Assembly: GCF_021491375.1 (NCBI RefSeq)
Contig: NZ_JAKEVY010000003.1
Coordinates: 558,001-622,000, forward strand
DNA length: 64,000 bases
DNA from: Flavihumibacter fluminis
Lineage (GTDB): Bacteria > Bacteroidota > Bacteroidia > Chitinophagales > Chitinophagaceae
Direction: 5' to 3'
The position numbers were made by a program, and so were the translations under genes. Below the pieces are notes generated by a model. That model made no database searches, was not told where the DNA came from, and worked only from the letters and a program-made list of their open reading frames with translations. Positions 46,296 to 54,186 of this stretch are shown here, piece by piece; the first letter of the stretch is position 1, and the number at the start of each line of letters is the position of its first letter.

Positions 46296-47366
46296 ATGAA
46301 TCATTTTTCTAAAGACAGATTAACAGCAGTTGAAGCAAAAGAAGCTGCACAGCGGGTCGCTTTTGGTCCCGTTATGTTCCAGGCGGCACAGGCCATGCGC
46401 AAGAATGGATTATTACAGGTAATTCGTGATGCTGGGAAAGCTGGTATTACCATAGAAGAAGCTGCTTCCCGGTCGGGATTATCACACTATGGGGCAAGAG
46501 TGCTGATGGAAGCAGGACTTGGGATGGGTGCGTTTCTGCTGAATGAAGACAAGTACACCATTACCAAAATGGGTTTCTTTCTCCTGTCTGATCCGTTGAC
46601 GAATGTGAATATGAATTTTATTGATGATGTATGTTACGACGGATTGGCATCATTGGAGGAAAGTATTGCAACCGGCAAACCGGAAGGACTGAAGGTATTC
46701 GGCGAATGGAATACGATTTATGAAGCGCTTTCCAAACTTCCACCACAGGTGCAGAAAAGCTGGTTTGAATTTGACCATTATTATTCGGACGGATCTTTTC
46801 CTTTGGTGCTGCCCATGGTATTTGCAACCGGGGTAAAGAAGATCATTGACATCGGTGGAAATACCGGGAAATGGTCTATTTCCTGCGCACAGTATGCACC
46901 GGACATTTATGTTACCATAATGGATCTGCCCGGGCAGGTATCGATGGCGCAGGCAAAAATCAGGGAGCTTGGACTGGAAGACCGCATAACCTTTCATCCG
47001 GTGAATATCCTGGATGAGAACCAGCAATTCCCAAAAGGGCATGATGGTATCTGGATGAGCCAGTTTCTGGATTGCTTTTCTGATTCAGAAATAACGTCTA
47101 TCCTTAAACGCTGTTATGAGGCCATCGATGAAAATGGATATGTATTTATTCTTGAGAATTTCTGGGATTGCCAGCGTTTTGAGGGAGCAGCTTTCAGTGT
47201 GCAGATGACCAGCCTCTATTTTACGGCACTTGCCAATGGTAACAGCCAGATGTACGATTCGAAAGTATTCAAGAAATGTATTCATGATGCAGGACTTTGT
47301 ATTGAAGAACAGATCGATCATATCGGAGAGGGCGGGCATACCCTGCTGATCTGCCGTAAAGCATAA
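46296..47366 (+). CDS. SAM-dependent O-methyltransferase-like protein
   Basis: This 356-residue protein has an N-terminal winged-helix/dimerisation region (about 20-110, AGITIEEAASRSGLSHYGARVL), then a Rossmann SAM site with IIDIGGNTGKWSIS near residue 185 and a following DLPG acidic strand end. This layout fits the acetylserotonin O-methyltransferase-like family (PF00891). It could methylate a phenolic oxygen or a ring carbon of the aryl head group; flexirubins with ring methyl groups are known. The catalytic base cannot be assigned by eye. It starts 11 bp after the ketosynthase gene. Confidence 0.85.
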   Translation: MNHFSKDRLTAVEAKEAAQRVAFGPVMFQAAQAMRKNGLLQVIRDAGKAGITIEEAASRSGLSHYGARVLMEAGLGMGAFLLNEDKYTITKMGFFLLSDPLTNVNMNFIDDVCYDGLASLEESIATGKPEGLKVFGEWNTIYEALSKLPPQVQKSWFEFDHYYSDGSFPLVLPMVFATGVKKIIDIGGNTGKWSISCAQYAPDIYVTIMDLPGQVSMAQAKIRELGLEDRITFHPVNILDENQQFPKGHDGIWMSQFLDCFSDSEITSILKRCYEAIDENGYVFILENFWDCQRFEGAAFSVQMTSLYFTALANGNSQMYDSKVFKKCIHDAGLCIEEQIDHIGEGGHTLLICRKA

Positions 47367-47405
47367 CCCAACAACAGCCAGTATTTCAATCCTAAAACAA
47401 TCGAC

Positions 47406-48659
47406 GTGAAACATGTACAAACAGATGTGCTCGTAATTGGTGCCGGTCCCTCCGGTTCCGTGGCTGCTTCCATCATCAAGCAAGCCGGGTACAACGTAAT
47501 CATGGTTGAAAAAATGAAATTTCCCCGTTTTGTAATTGGTGAGAGCCTTTTACCCCGATGTATGGAAGCATTGGAAGAGGCGGGCTTCCTGGAAGCGGTG
47601 AAAGCAAAATCCTTTCAGCAAAAGAACGGTGCGAAATTCGTTAAGGATGGTATGATTTGTGACTATTCCTTTGCCGATCAGTTTACTAAAGGATGGAGCT
47701 GGACCTGGCAGGTGCCAAGAGCTGAATTTGATAAAACCCTTGCCGATTGCTGCGAAGCAATGGATATTCCATTGCATTATGAAACAACGGTTACGGACAT
47801 ACGCTTTAAAGGATCCGACTCCATTACAACAGTAGTGGATAAAAATGGAGAAGCGTCAACCATTGGTGCAAGATTTATTGTGGATGGCAGTGGATATGGA
47901 CGGGTTATCCCTAAATTGTTTGGGTTGGACAGGCCATCCTCTCTGCCCGGCAGAAAGGCGCTTTTCTGCCATATGAAGGACGAAAAAAGGCAGACTGTAC
48001 ATGAACCCAACCGGATCACCATCGTAACGCACAAACCGGGTGTCTGGATCTGGGTGATTCCTTTCGCGTCTGGCATTACTTCGGTTGGCTATGTGGGTGA
48101 TCCTTCTTTCTTTGCAAATTACAGCGGTACAAATGAAGAGGTGTACAATGCCCTGTTGGAAGATGAACCTTACCTGGCTGAACGATTCCGTGGTGCGGAG
48201 AAACAGTTTGAAGTAAGAGTGCTGGAGTCCTGGTCTGCTACCTGTGATAAATTTTACGGCGAAGGATTTGTATTAACCGGTAATGTAACCGAATTCCTGG
48301 ATCCCATCTTTTCTTCCGGAGTAACCCTTGCAACTGTGTCCAGCCAAACCGCTGCGCACCTGGTGATACGGAAATTGAAAGGAGAAGAAGTGGATTGGGA
48401 TACAGAATACATGGATCATATGATGCAGGGAGTTAACACCTTTCGTACCTATGTGAATTGCTGGTACGACGGTACACTGGATACGATTTTCTTTTCAAAA
48501 AATCAGCAGCCGGAAATCAAGAACATGATCTGTTCGGTATTGGCTGGTTATGTATGGGACAAGGAAAATCCTTTTGTCAGAGAACACAACCGACAGGTAA
48601 AAAAACTGGCAAGAACACTTACGTTGAAACAAATACTGGAAGAGGATAGGAATGAGTAA
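47406..48659 (+). CDS. Flavin-dependent halogenase-like oxidoreductase
   Basis: This 417-residue protein starts at GTG and begins with the FAD-binding VIGAGPSGSVAASIIKQAGY. The GESLLPRCMEALEEAGF segment follows, common to tryptophan-halogenase-like and related monooxygenases. A VWIWVIPF stretch near residue 215 fits the WxWxIP signature of flavin-dependent halogenases, which blocks monooxygenase chemistry. Chlorination of the aryl ring, on free or ACP-bound substrate, is therefore possible; ring hydroxylation is the main alternative. I could not identify the catalytic lysine with certainty. It overlaps the next gene by 8 bp. Confidence 0.78.
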   Translation: MKHVQTDVLVIGAGPSGSVAASIIKQAGYNVIMVEKMKFPRFVIGESLLPRCMEALEEAGFLEAVKAKSFQQKNGAKFVKDGMICDYSFADQFTKGWSWTWQVPRAEFDKTLADCCEAMDIPLHYETTVTDIRFKGSDSITTVVDKNGEASTIGARFIVDGSGYGRVIPKLFGLDRPSSLPGRKALFCHMKDEKRQTVHEPNRITIVTHKPGVWIWVIPFASGITSVGYVGDPSFFANYSGTNEEVYNALLEDEPYLAERFRGAEKQFEVRVLESWSATCDKFYGEGFVLTGNVTEFLDPIFSSGVTLATVSSQTAAHLVIRKLKGEEVDWDTEYMDHMMQGVNTFRTYVNCWYDGTLDTIFFSKNQQPEIKNMICSVLAGYVWDKENPFVREHNRQVKKLARTLTLKQILEEDRNE

Positions 48660-49302
48660 GGAACTGTCAGGCAATTATTGGATAAACAAAGCTGCGAAAA
48701 TCGGTTCGAACCGGGCTTTTCGGAATCAGCAAATCTTCCTGGAAAAACCGGAACTCACCACGGATGAATTTCTTGTGGCATTGTACCGGGAGATCGGTAT
48801 GGAATATCCAAAATGGTTCAAGATGGACCGCTTGTCCAAACTGGGCATGCTGGCTGCTGAATTGGCATTAGGTATGCCGGGTGGTAACCTGGCAGATCCG
48901 TTTGGCTCGGCCGTTGTTTTGGCTAACCGGCACTCCAGCCTGGATACAGACCGGAAATTTGTGGAACAACTAAAAGAAATTCCAAGTCCCGCTGTATTTG
49001 TTTACACCCTTCCCAATATTGTAACCGGCGAAATCAGCATCCGCCATGGGTTTAAGGGCGAGCAGGCATTTTTTATAGACGATCTTTGTCCGGTTGAATT
49101 TATGGTGAATTATGTCCAGACACTATTTGATGAAGGAAACACCCATACCTGTTTATTTGGCTGGGTAGATATTCTGGGTGAGCAGTACAATGCAACGCTC
49201 TACAGTGTATCCGGTGTTCAGGAGGATTCAGTACATTCAATACCATTTACAAGTAAAAACGTATATCAATATTTTGATCATGAACAGGGAGCAGTTAGTT
49301 GA
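48652..49302 (+). CDS. Half-size ketosynthase-like protein
   Basis: This 216-residue protein resembles only the N-terminal thiolase half of a ketoacyl synthase: VLANRHSSLDTDRKFVEQL, then LPNIVTGEISIRHGFKGEQAFF, which aligns with the NTVAGxIAxRxGxxGP segment before the active site. C146 in DDLCPVEF falls at about the nucleophile position, but in an atypical context, and the C-terminal half with both catalytic histidines is missing. It may be a structural partner or a substrate-gating subunit rather than a condensing enzyme. It overlaps the upstream flavoenzyme by 8 bp and the downstream ACP by 23 bp, so it is under tight translational coupling. Confidence 0.72.
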   Translation: MSKELSGNYWINKAAKIGSNRAFRNQQIFLEKPELTTDEFLVALYREIGMEYPKWFKMDRLSKLGMLAAELALGMPGGNLADPFGSAVVLANRHSSLDTDRKFVEQLKEIPSPAVFVYTLPNIVTGEISIRHGFKGEQAFFIDDLCPVEFMVNYVQTLFDEGNTHTCLFGWVDILGEQYNATLYSVSGVQEDSVHSIPFTSKNVYQYFDHEQGAVS

Positions 49303-49549
49303 AGAATTAAAACAGCAGATCATTGAGCAATTAAATTTACAGGTGCAACCGGCTGATATTGTAGCCAGTGATCCCTTGTTCAATGAAGGCCTGGGACTTG
49401 ACTCCATCGATGCATTGGAACTTATTGTGTTGATGCAGCAGAAATACCGCATCAAACTGGCTAATGCAGAAGACGGGCCGAAAATATTTCAATCGGTAGA
49501 TACGATGGCTGATTTCATTCTTGCCAACCAAACTCCGCAAGCAGGCTGA
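49280..49549 (+). CDS. Acyl carrier protein (second)
   Basis: The ATG at 49280, inside the end of the half-ketosynthase gene, opens an 89-residue ACP. The phosphopantetheine site is S42 in LGLDSIDALEL, and the helix pattern is normal. A longer in-frame start further upstream would add a non-ACP stretch and is rejected. A second ACP suggests separate carriers for the aryl starter or tailoring steps and for chain growth; two ACPs are also found in other aryl-polyene clusters. Its stop is 1 bp before the next ketosynthase start. Confidence 0.9.
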   Translation: MNREQLVEELKQQIIEQLNLQVQPADIVASDPLFNEGLGLDSIDALELIVLMQQKYRIKLANAEDGPKIFQSVDTMADFILANQTPQAG

Positions 49550-49550
49550 T

Positions 49551-50777
49551 ATGCAGCAGGCGGTGTACATAGCGGGCAGGGGTGCGATCTCGGCAATCGG
49601 TAAAAACCGGGAAGAAAACCTGGAGACCTTAAAGAAGGCAGAAACAGGCATTGGTTCTATCCAATATCTTTCAACTGCCCATGCAGGCCTGTTCCCGGCT
49701 GGAGAGGTGAAGGCAGATAATGAAGAGCTAAGTAAAATGGCCGGTTGGACGGGCACCAATAGCAGGAGTTCTCTGCTGGGGTTTATTGCTGCGCGCGAAG
49801 CCTTACAGGAAGCCGGATTGATGGAGGGAAATCGGGTACGCCATACTGTTAGTGGAAAGCGACTGAAAATTGGTTTGATATCTTCTACAACCGTTGCTGG
49901 TATGGATCTTACTGAAAATTTTTTCCCTGCTTTTCTCCAAAACCGAAAAGGTGGTAAACTCCGGATGGTTCGTCAGCATGAAGGAGGAGCAACAACTGAG
50001 CGAATTGCACAGGCACTAGGCATAAGAGATTATGTAAACACAATCAGTACAGCCTGTTCTTCTTCTGCTAATGCCATCATGCTGGGAGCACGTTTACTGA
50101 AGGCGGGAGAACTGGATGTGGTGATAGCGGGAGGAACGGATGCCCTCAGTAAGTTTACCCTGAATGGATTTAACACCCTGATGATTCTGGATCAGCAACT
50201 TTGCCAACCTTTTGATCAGAATCGCCGGGGACTCAATCTGGGTGAAGGTGCGGGATTCCTGGTGTTGGTTGGTGAAAAAGCGGCGGAACTCCTGGGAGGT
50301 AACTATCGGGTTCGCGTGGCGGGATATGCCAATGCCAATGATGCACATCACCAGACCGCCTCATCACCTGACGGTACCGGCTCCTTTCTTGCTATGAAAG
50401 GGGCGTTGGAAATGGCAGGAATTACTCCGGATCAGGTTGGCTATATCAACCTGCATGGAACCGGAACGCAAAACAATGATTCCTCCGAAAGCATTGCAAT
50501 TGAAAGAGTATTTGGAAACCGCTATCCCGCTATGAGCACTACAAAGGGATACACCGGGCATACGCTGGCAGCTTGTGGCGGATTGGAAGCTATTTACTCC
50601 TGTTTTTCATTGGAGCAACAACTCTTGTTTCCCTGTTTGCGCATACAGCATCCGGTTATAGAAAATCCGGGTGTGGTAGTAACCGAACTCCGCACTGTAA
50701 ACGGATTACAGCATGTATTGTCCAATTCCTTTGGATTTGGTGGTAATTGTTCATCTTTATTATTCTCACTGAGGTAG
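49551..50777 (+). CDS. Beta-ketoacyl-ACP synthase (third ketosynthase, KS-alpha-like)
   Basis: The ATG at 49551 directly follows the ACP stop; an upstream start overlapping the ACP is rejected. The 408-residue enzyme has C169 in ISTACSSSANAI, the first histidine in NLHGTGTQNND, and the second in KGYTGHTLAACGG, so it should be catalytically active. It lies 2 bp before a ketosynthase-like gene whose active-site cysteine is replaced by glutamine, an arrangement like the KS/chain-length-factor heterodimers of type II polyketide and aryl-polyene systems. It is the best candidate for the main polyene-elongating enzyme. Confidence 0.92.
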   Translation: MQQAVYIAGRGAISAIGKNREENLETLKKAETGIGSIQYLSTAHAGLFPAGEVKADNEELSKMAGWTGTNSRSSLLGFIAAREALQEAGLMEGNRVRHTVSGKRLKIGLISSTTVAGMDLTENFFPAFLQNRKGGKLRMVRQHEGGATTERIAQALGIRDYVNTISTACSSSANAIMLGARLLKAGELDVVIAGGTDALSKFTLNGFNTLMILDQQLCQPFDQNRRGLNLGEGAGFLVLVGEKAAELLGGNYRVRVAGYANANDAHHQTASSPDGTGSFLAMKGALEMAGITPDQVGYINLHGTGTQNNDSSESIAIERVFGNRYPAMSTTKGYTGHTLAACGGLEAIYSCFSLEQQLLFPCLRIQHPVIENPGVVVTELRTVNGLQHVLSNSFGFGGNCSSLLFSLR

Positions 50778-50779
50778 TC

Positions 50780-51769
50780 ATGTATATAAATGGAGCTTCC
50801 GCCATATCACCCCTTCCGGTTTTTGATGCAATGACATCCGGTATTTCTTTTATTCCCGGCGAAGGCAACCGACTGACAGCTTATGAACCAGCTTATAATA
50901 ACCTGATTGATCCCAAACTGATCCGACGGATGAGCCGTGTTATCAGGATGGGAGTGGCTACCGCGATGGATGCCCTTCGTCAGGCCGGTGTTTCCAATCC
51001 GGATGCCATCATAACCGGCACTGCCTATGGCTGCCTGGAGGACACGGGTATTTTTTTGAAACGACTGGTTGAAAACGGAGAGGAAATGCTGACTCCAACT
51101 GCATTTATACAGTCTACCCATAATACAGTTGGTGCCCAGGTGGCATTGTTACTGAAATGCCACTCTTACAATAATACTTATGTTCAACGTGCACAATCAT
51201 TTGAACGATCGCTCCAGGATGCACGGTTATGGTTAACCGAACATCCGGGTGCATCGGTTTTGGTAGGTGCCGCAGACGAACTGACCGATTATAGTTATGC
51301 ACTCCTGGAACGATTTGGCCTGTATCGTCACCAGGCAGGAGGAGAAGGTGCTGCCTATTATCTGGTAACTGATGCTGCTTCAGAGAAAAGCTGGGCCAGG
51401 GTTGATCAGGTGTACACACTATTTGATCCCGGTCCGGAAGAGCTTCAGGATCTTGCTGCTGCTTTGTTGCAAGAGGCATCCGGACAAATAGATTTATTGC
51501 TGTCCGGTGAGGAAGAGATGGATTACAACGCTGATCAATATGCGAAAGTTTCATCTGTTTTGGGATACGGTCTGCCGGTAATTCGTTATAAAAAATATTG
51601 TGGTGTCTATCCTACAGCTACTGCATTTGCCAGCTGGCTGGCAGCCTGGTGGTTGAAAGCAGGGAAAGTGGAAGTAGATGGATTGCAGCTTCTTTCGCCA
51701 GGGCGGATCCTGATTTACCAGGCAGATCCATCCGGCTATCATTCATTTATCTTATTGTCCGCATGCTGA
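50780..51769 (+). CDS. Ketosynthase-like chain-length-factor partner (Gln for Cys)
   Basis: The ATG at 50780 follows the ketosynthase stop by 2 bp; an earlier in-frame TTG overlaps that gene and is rejected. The 329-residue protein follows the ketoacyl-synthase fold (FIQSTHNTVGAQVALLL before the active site), but the nucleophile position reads RAQSF, with Q139 where ACAS is expected. The usual catalytic histidines are also not evident. A Gln at this position is typical of chain-length factors and KSQ domains. It probably pairs with the upstream ketosynthase to set chain length or provide a decarboxylated starter. It overlaps the next gene by 7 bp. Confidence 0.85.
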   Translation: MYINGASAISPLPVFDAMTSGISFIPGEGNRLTAYEPAYNNLIDPKLIRRMSRVIRMGVATAMDALRQAGVSNPDAIITGTAYGCLEDTGIFLKRLVENGEEMLTPTAFIQSTHNTVGAQVALLLKCHSYNNTYVQRAQSFERSLQDARLWLTEHPGASVLVGAADELTDYSYALLERFGLYRHQAGGEGAAYYLVTDAASEKSWARVDQVYTLFDPGPEELQDLAAALLQEASGQIDLLLSGEEEMDYNADQYAKVSSVLGYGLPVIRYKKYCGVYPTATAFASWLAAWWLKAGKVEVDGLQLLSPGRILIYQADPSGYHSFILLSAC

Positions 51770-52524
51770 CCTTTAAAACAAGTTCGGCACTGGTGATCCT
51801 CGCCTTATTGGCGATTTGGCTTATCGGCCTGCCGGTATGGGCAGGGATTGTAGTGGTATTGATCTATGTAGGCGGGTTAGTCTGGGGCAGTATCCGGGTA
51901 TCTTCACAATTCTATATGCCATCAATTTGCAGTGGAAAAACAGCTGCAAGGCAAATTGCCATCAGTTTTGATGACGGTCCGCTGCCGGAGTATACAGCTG
52001 CTATTCTGGATAGCCTGTCTGCCGCAAACGTGCCGGCTTGTTTTTTCTGTATCGGAAAAAGGGTGGAACAATATCCCGAACTGGCCAGCAGGATCGTGGA
52101 ACAGGGGCATATCATCGGAAATCACAGCTATAGCCATCATGCCTTATTTGATCTGTATTCTCCGGGGCGAATGAAGGAAGAACTGGAGCAAACCAATAGG
52201 CTGATATATGCTGCCACGAAAAGGAAGCCAACCTATTTTCGTCCGCCTTATGGAGTAACCAATCCTAATCTTGCGAAGGCAGTAAAAAAAACGGGTATGA
52301 CAACCATTGGCTGGAATATCCGGTCTTTGGATACGGTAGCGAAAGACCAGGAAAAATTACTGGAAAAACTGTGGAAGGAGCTTAGGCCGGGAGCCATCAT
52401 TTTGTTTCACGATACCATGGCAATAACTGCAGCGATGCTTCCGGAATTTCTGCAGGGTGTAAAAGCAAGGGGTTATGAAATCGTACCAATTGACCAACTG
52501 ATTAACGAAGATGCTTATGCGTAA
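51763..52524 (+). CDS. Membrane-anchored polysaccharide deacetylase-like protein (NodB fold)
   Basis: The ATG at 51763 overlaps the stop of the chain-length-factor-like gene by 7 bp; a longer upstream start is not conserved-looking. The 253-residue protein has two N-terminal membrane helices (about 8-43) and a NodB domain: SFDDGP with the metal-binding aspartate (about 69-73), GNHSYSHH for the metal histidines, FRPPYGVTNP, and a closing ILFHDT. These enzymes remove acetyl groups from amino sugars. Its place inside a polyene operon suggests deacylation of the pigment, its carrier lipid or a linked sugar. It overlaps the LolA-like gene by 14 bp. Confidence 0.88.
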   Translation: MLTFKTSSALVILALLAIWLIGLPVWAGIVVVLIYVGGLVWGSIRVSSQFYMPSICSGKTAARQIAISFDDGPLPEYTAAILDSLSAANVPACFFCIGKRVEQYPELASRIVEQGHIIGNHSYSHHALFDLYSPGRMKEELEQTNRLIYAATKRKPTYFRPPYGVTNPNLAKAVKKTGMTTIGWNIRSLDTVAKDQEKLLEKLWKELRPGAIILFHDTMAITAAMLPEFLQGVKARGYEIVPIDQLINEDAYA

Positions 52525-53149
52525 ATTATTTCTAGTCATACTGGTTATCACTGCAACTGCGGTGAATGCTCAGCATAAGGGATATACAGCGATACCGGAT
52601 CTGGGATCGTTTAAATCTTCTTTTACGGCAAAGTCGGCCCAGGTAAATTCGATCCGCGCTGATTTCACGCAGGAGAAAAATCTGAGTCTGCTGGCAGAAA
52701 AAATTGTTTCGAAGGGCAAATTCTGGTTTCGTAAGGAAACCCAGGTGCGCATGGAATACCAACATCCTTTTCAATACCTGATGATTATAAATGGAAAGAA
52801 CATTTATATTAAAGACGGGCAAAAGGAAAATAAAGTGTCAGCCCGTTCCAATAAGCTCTTTCAGAAAATCAATCAATTGACCATTGACTGTGTGCAGGGT
52901 ACGGTTTTTACGAATCCTGATTTCAAAGTGAAGGCATTTGAAAACAAATCGCAGTACCTGGTGGAGATGGTTCCGGTAGCAAAGGATATGCAGGACTTTT
53001 TTTCAACCATCCTGGTAACGATCGATCGGAAAGATTACTCGGTAGCCAGTATTAATATGATAGAAAAAGGGGGCGATAATACCCTAATCAGTTTTCAGAA
53101 CAAGGAAATCAACCAGGCGATACCCGATGCGGTTTTCCAGTACAAATAA
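52511..53149 (+). CDS. LolA-like periplasmic lipid carrier
   Basis: This 212-residue protein has a signal peptide (KLFLVILVITATAVNAQ); an ATG 6 bp downstream is an alternative start. The fold pattern fits LolA: IRADFTQEKNLSLLAEKIVSKGKFWFRKETQVRMEY, then LMIINGKNIYIKDGQ, as in carriers that shuttle lipoproteins from the inner to the outer membrane. LolA-like proteins are a known part of aryl-polyene clusters, where they are thought to carry the hydrophobic pigment or its lipid across the periplasm. It overlaps the deacetylase gene by 14 bp and the next lipoprotein gene by 23 bp. Confidence 0.88.
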   Translation: MLMRKLFLVILVITATAVNAQHKGYTAIPDLGSFKSSFTAKSAQVNSIRADFTQEKNLSLLAEKIVSKGKFWFRKETQVRMEYQHPFQYLMIINGKNIYIKDGQKENKVSARSNKLFQKINQLTIDCVQGTVFTNPDFKVKAFENKSQYLVEMVPVAKDMQDFFSTILVTIDRKDYSVASINMIEKGGDNTLISFQNKEINQAIPDAVFQYK

Positions 53150-53762
53150 GCTGTTTCTACTATTACTGCTGGTAACGGTTATGAATAGTTGCCGTTCCAT
53201 CTATAACAGTTATCCGCCGGTTTCGGTAAGGCAGGATTGTTTGATGGAACTGGCTCCCCGTTTTCAGAATGAGTTATACAAAGCGCAGGTAGACATCACC
53301 GGTAGATCGCTGGGTGGATTATTACTGATTAAAAAGATGCCGGATTCTTCCACCAGGATCGTTTTCTCTACGGAAATGGGAGTAAAGTTTTTTGATTTTG
53401 AATTCAGGGAAAATGGTGAATTTAAAGTCGTTGATATCCTCAAAAAATTAAACAGGAAACCTGTGATATCCGCACTACGACAGGATTTTGAAATCCTGCT
53501 CATGCAGGAGAGGGGGAAAATACCCGAAAGAATTCTTGAACACGGAAACTATCTTTATCATGGTTATTCAAAAGGCAAAAAACAGGCCTGGTATTTGACG
53601 GATAAAAATTGTCAAAATTTGGTAGGTGCGGAACTTTCTTCTACAAGAAAACCATTAGTGCGATTGAATTATTTCTACCAGGGCACTGGCAATCCGGACT
53701 CAATACAGATCAGACATCTGAATTTTTCATTCAATATAGCACTCAAAAAACTCGAGCGATGA
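53127..53762 (+). CDS. Outer-membrane lipoprotein in LolB-like position
   Basis: This 211-residue protein has a lipobox (C22 in VMNSC) and mixed beta strands such as AQVDITGRSLGGLLLIKKM and TRIVFSTEMGVKFFDFEFRENGEF, a pattern that could match the half-barrel of LolB or DUF3261 proteins. It directly follows the LolA-like gene, overlapping it by 23 bp. A role as the outer-membrane receptor for the pigment carried by the LolA-like protein is likely, but the family match is weak by eye. Its stop overlaps the dehydratase start by 4 bp. Confidence 0.72.
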   Translation: MRFSSTNKLFLLLLLVTVMNSCRSIYNSYPPVSVRQDCLMELAPRFQNELYKAQVDITGRSLGGLLLIKKMPDSSTRIVFSTEMGVKFFDFEFRENGEFKVVDILKKLNRKPVISALRQDFEILLMQERGKIPERILEHGNYLYHGYSKGKKQAWYLTDKNCQNLVGAELSSTRKPLVRLNYFYQGTGNPDSIQIRHLNFSFNIALKKLER

Positions 53763-54142
53763 TACTCACAGGCGAATTTTTCACCATACATGCTCTTGAA
53801 AAAGGGGATGGGATGGTAAAAGCCGGACTATTATGGAATGCGGAGCACCCCATTTTTCAGGGTCATTTTCCCGGGCAGCCTGTCGTGCCAGGAGTATGTA
53901 TGATCCAGCTGGTTCAGGAGATACTGGAACAGGCACTCGAAAAACCGGTTGAACTGGTGTCCAGTTCGCAGGTGAAATTTTTACATGTGATTGATCCACG
54001 TCAATTCCCGGTAACGGATCTCCTTCTTCAATATAGTGTAACTGAAAAAGGTACCTACCAGGTAAGCTCCACCCTGATGAAAGAAACCACCAATTTTATG
54101 AAGATGAATGCGGTGTTTAACGCTCCGGTGTTAAGCAAATAA
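53759..54142 (+). CDS. Hotdog-fold 3-hydroxyacyl-ACP dehydratase (second)
   Basis: The ATG at 53759 overlaps the lipoprotein stop by 4 bp; an upstream in-frame start extends into that gene and is rejected. The 127-residue protein has the dehydratase motif IFQGHFPGQPVVPGVCMIQLVQE, where the histidine in GHFPG is the likely catalytic residue of FabA/FabZ and ApeI-type enzymes. This makes it the better candidate for the active dehydratase of the pathway than the protein at 43604. It is the last gene of the tightly packed pigment operon. Confidence 0.88.
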   Translation: MILTGEFFTIHALEKGDGMVKAGLLWNAEHPIFQGHFPGQPVVPGVCMIQLVQEILEQALEKPVELVSSSQVKFLHVIDPRQFPVTDLLLQYSVTEKGTYQVSSTLMKETTNFMKMNAVFNAPVLSK

Positions 54143-54164
54143 TCCACCATTGGAAAAGCTTCCC

Positions 54165-54172
54165 TAAATTTG
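54165..54172 (+). promoter_or_regulatory. Candidate -7 element before a small membrane protein gene
   Basis: TAAATTTG matches the TANNTTTG consensus and lies 14 bp before the ATG at 54187. A -33 partner is not clear. It falls in the first non-overlapping gap after the pigment operon, which would fit a new transcription unit. Confidence 0.35.
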
Positions 54173-54186
54173 TCAAAATTTGTGTT

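Noticed and set aside
54151-54163. GGAAAAGCTTCC hairpin as a terminator of the pigment operon
   Set aside because: The stem is only about four bases and no T-run follows.
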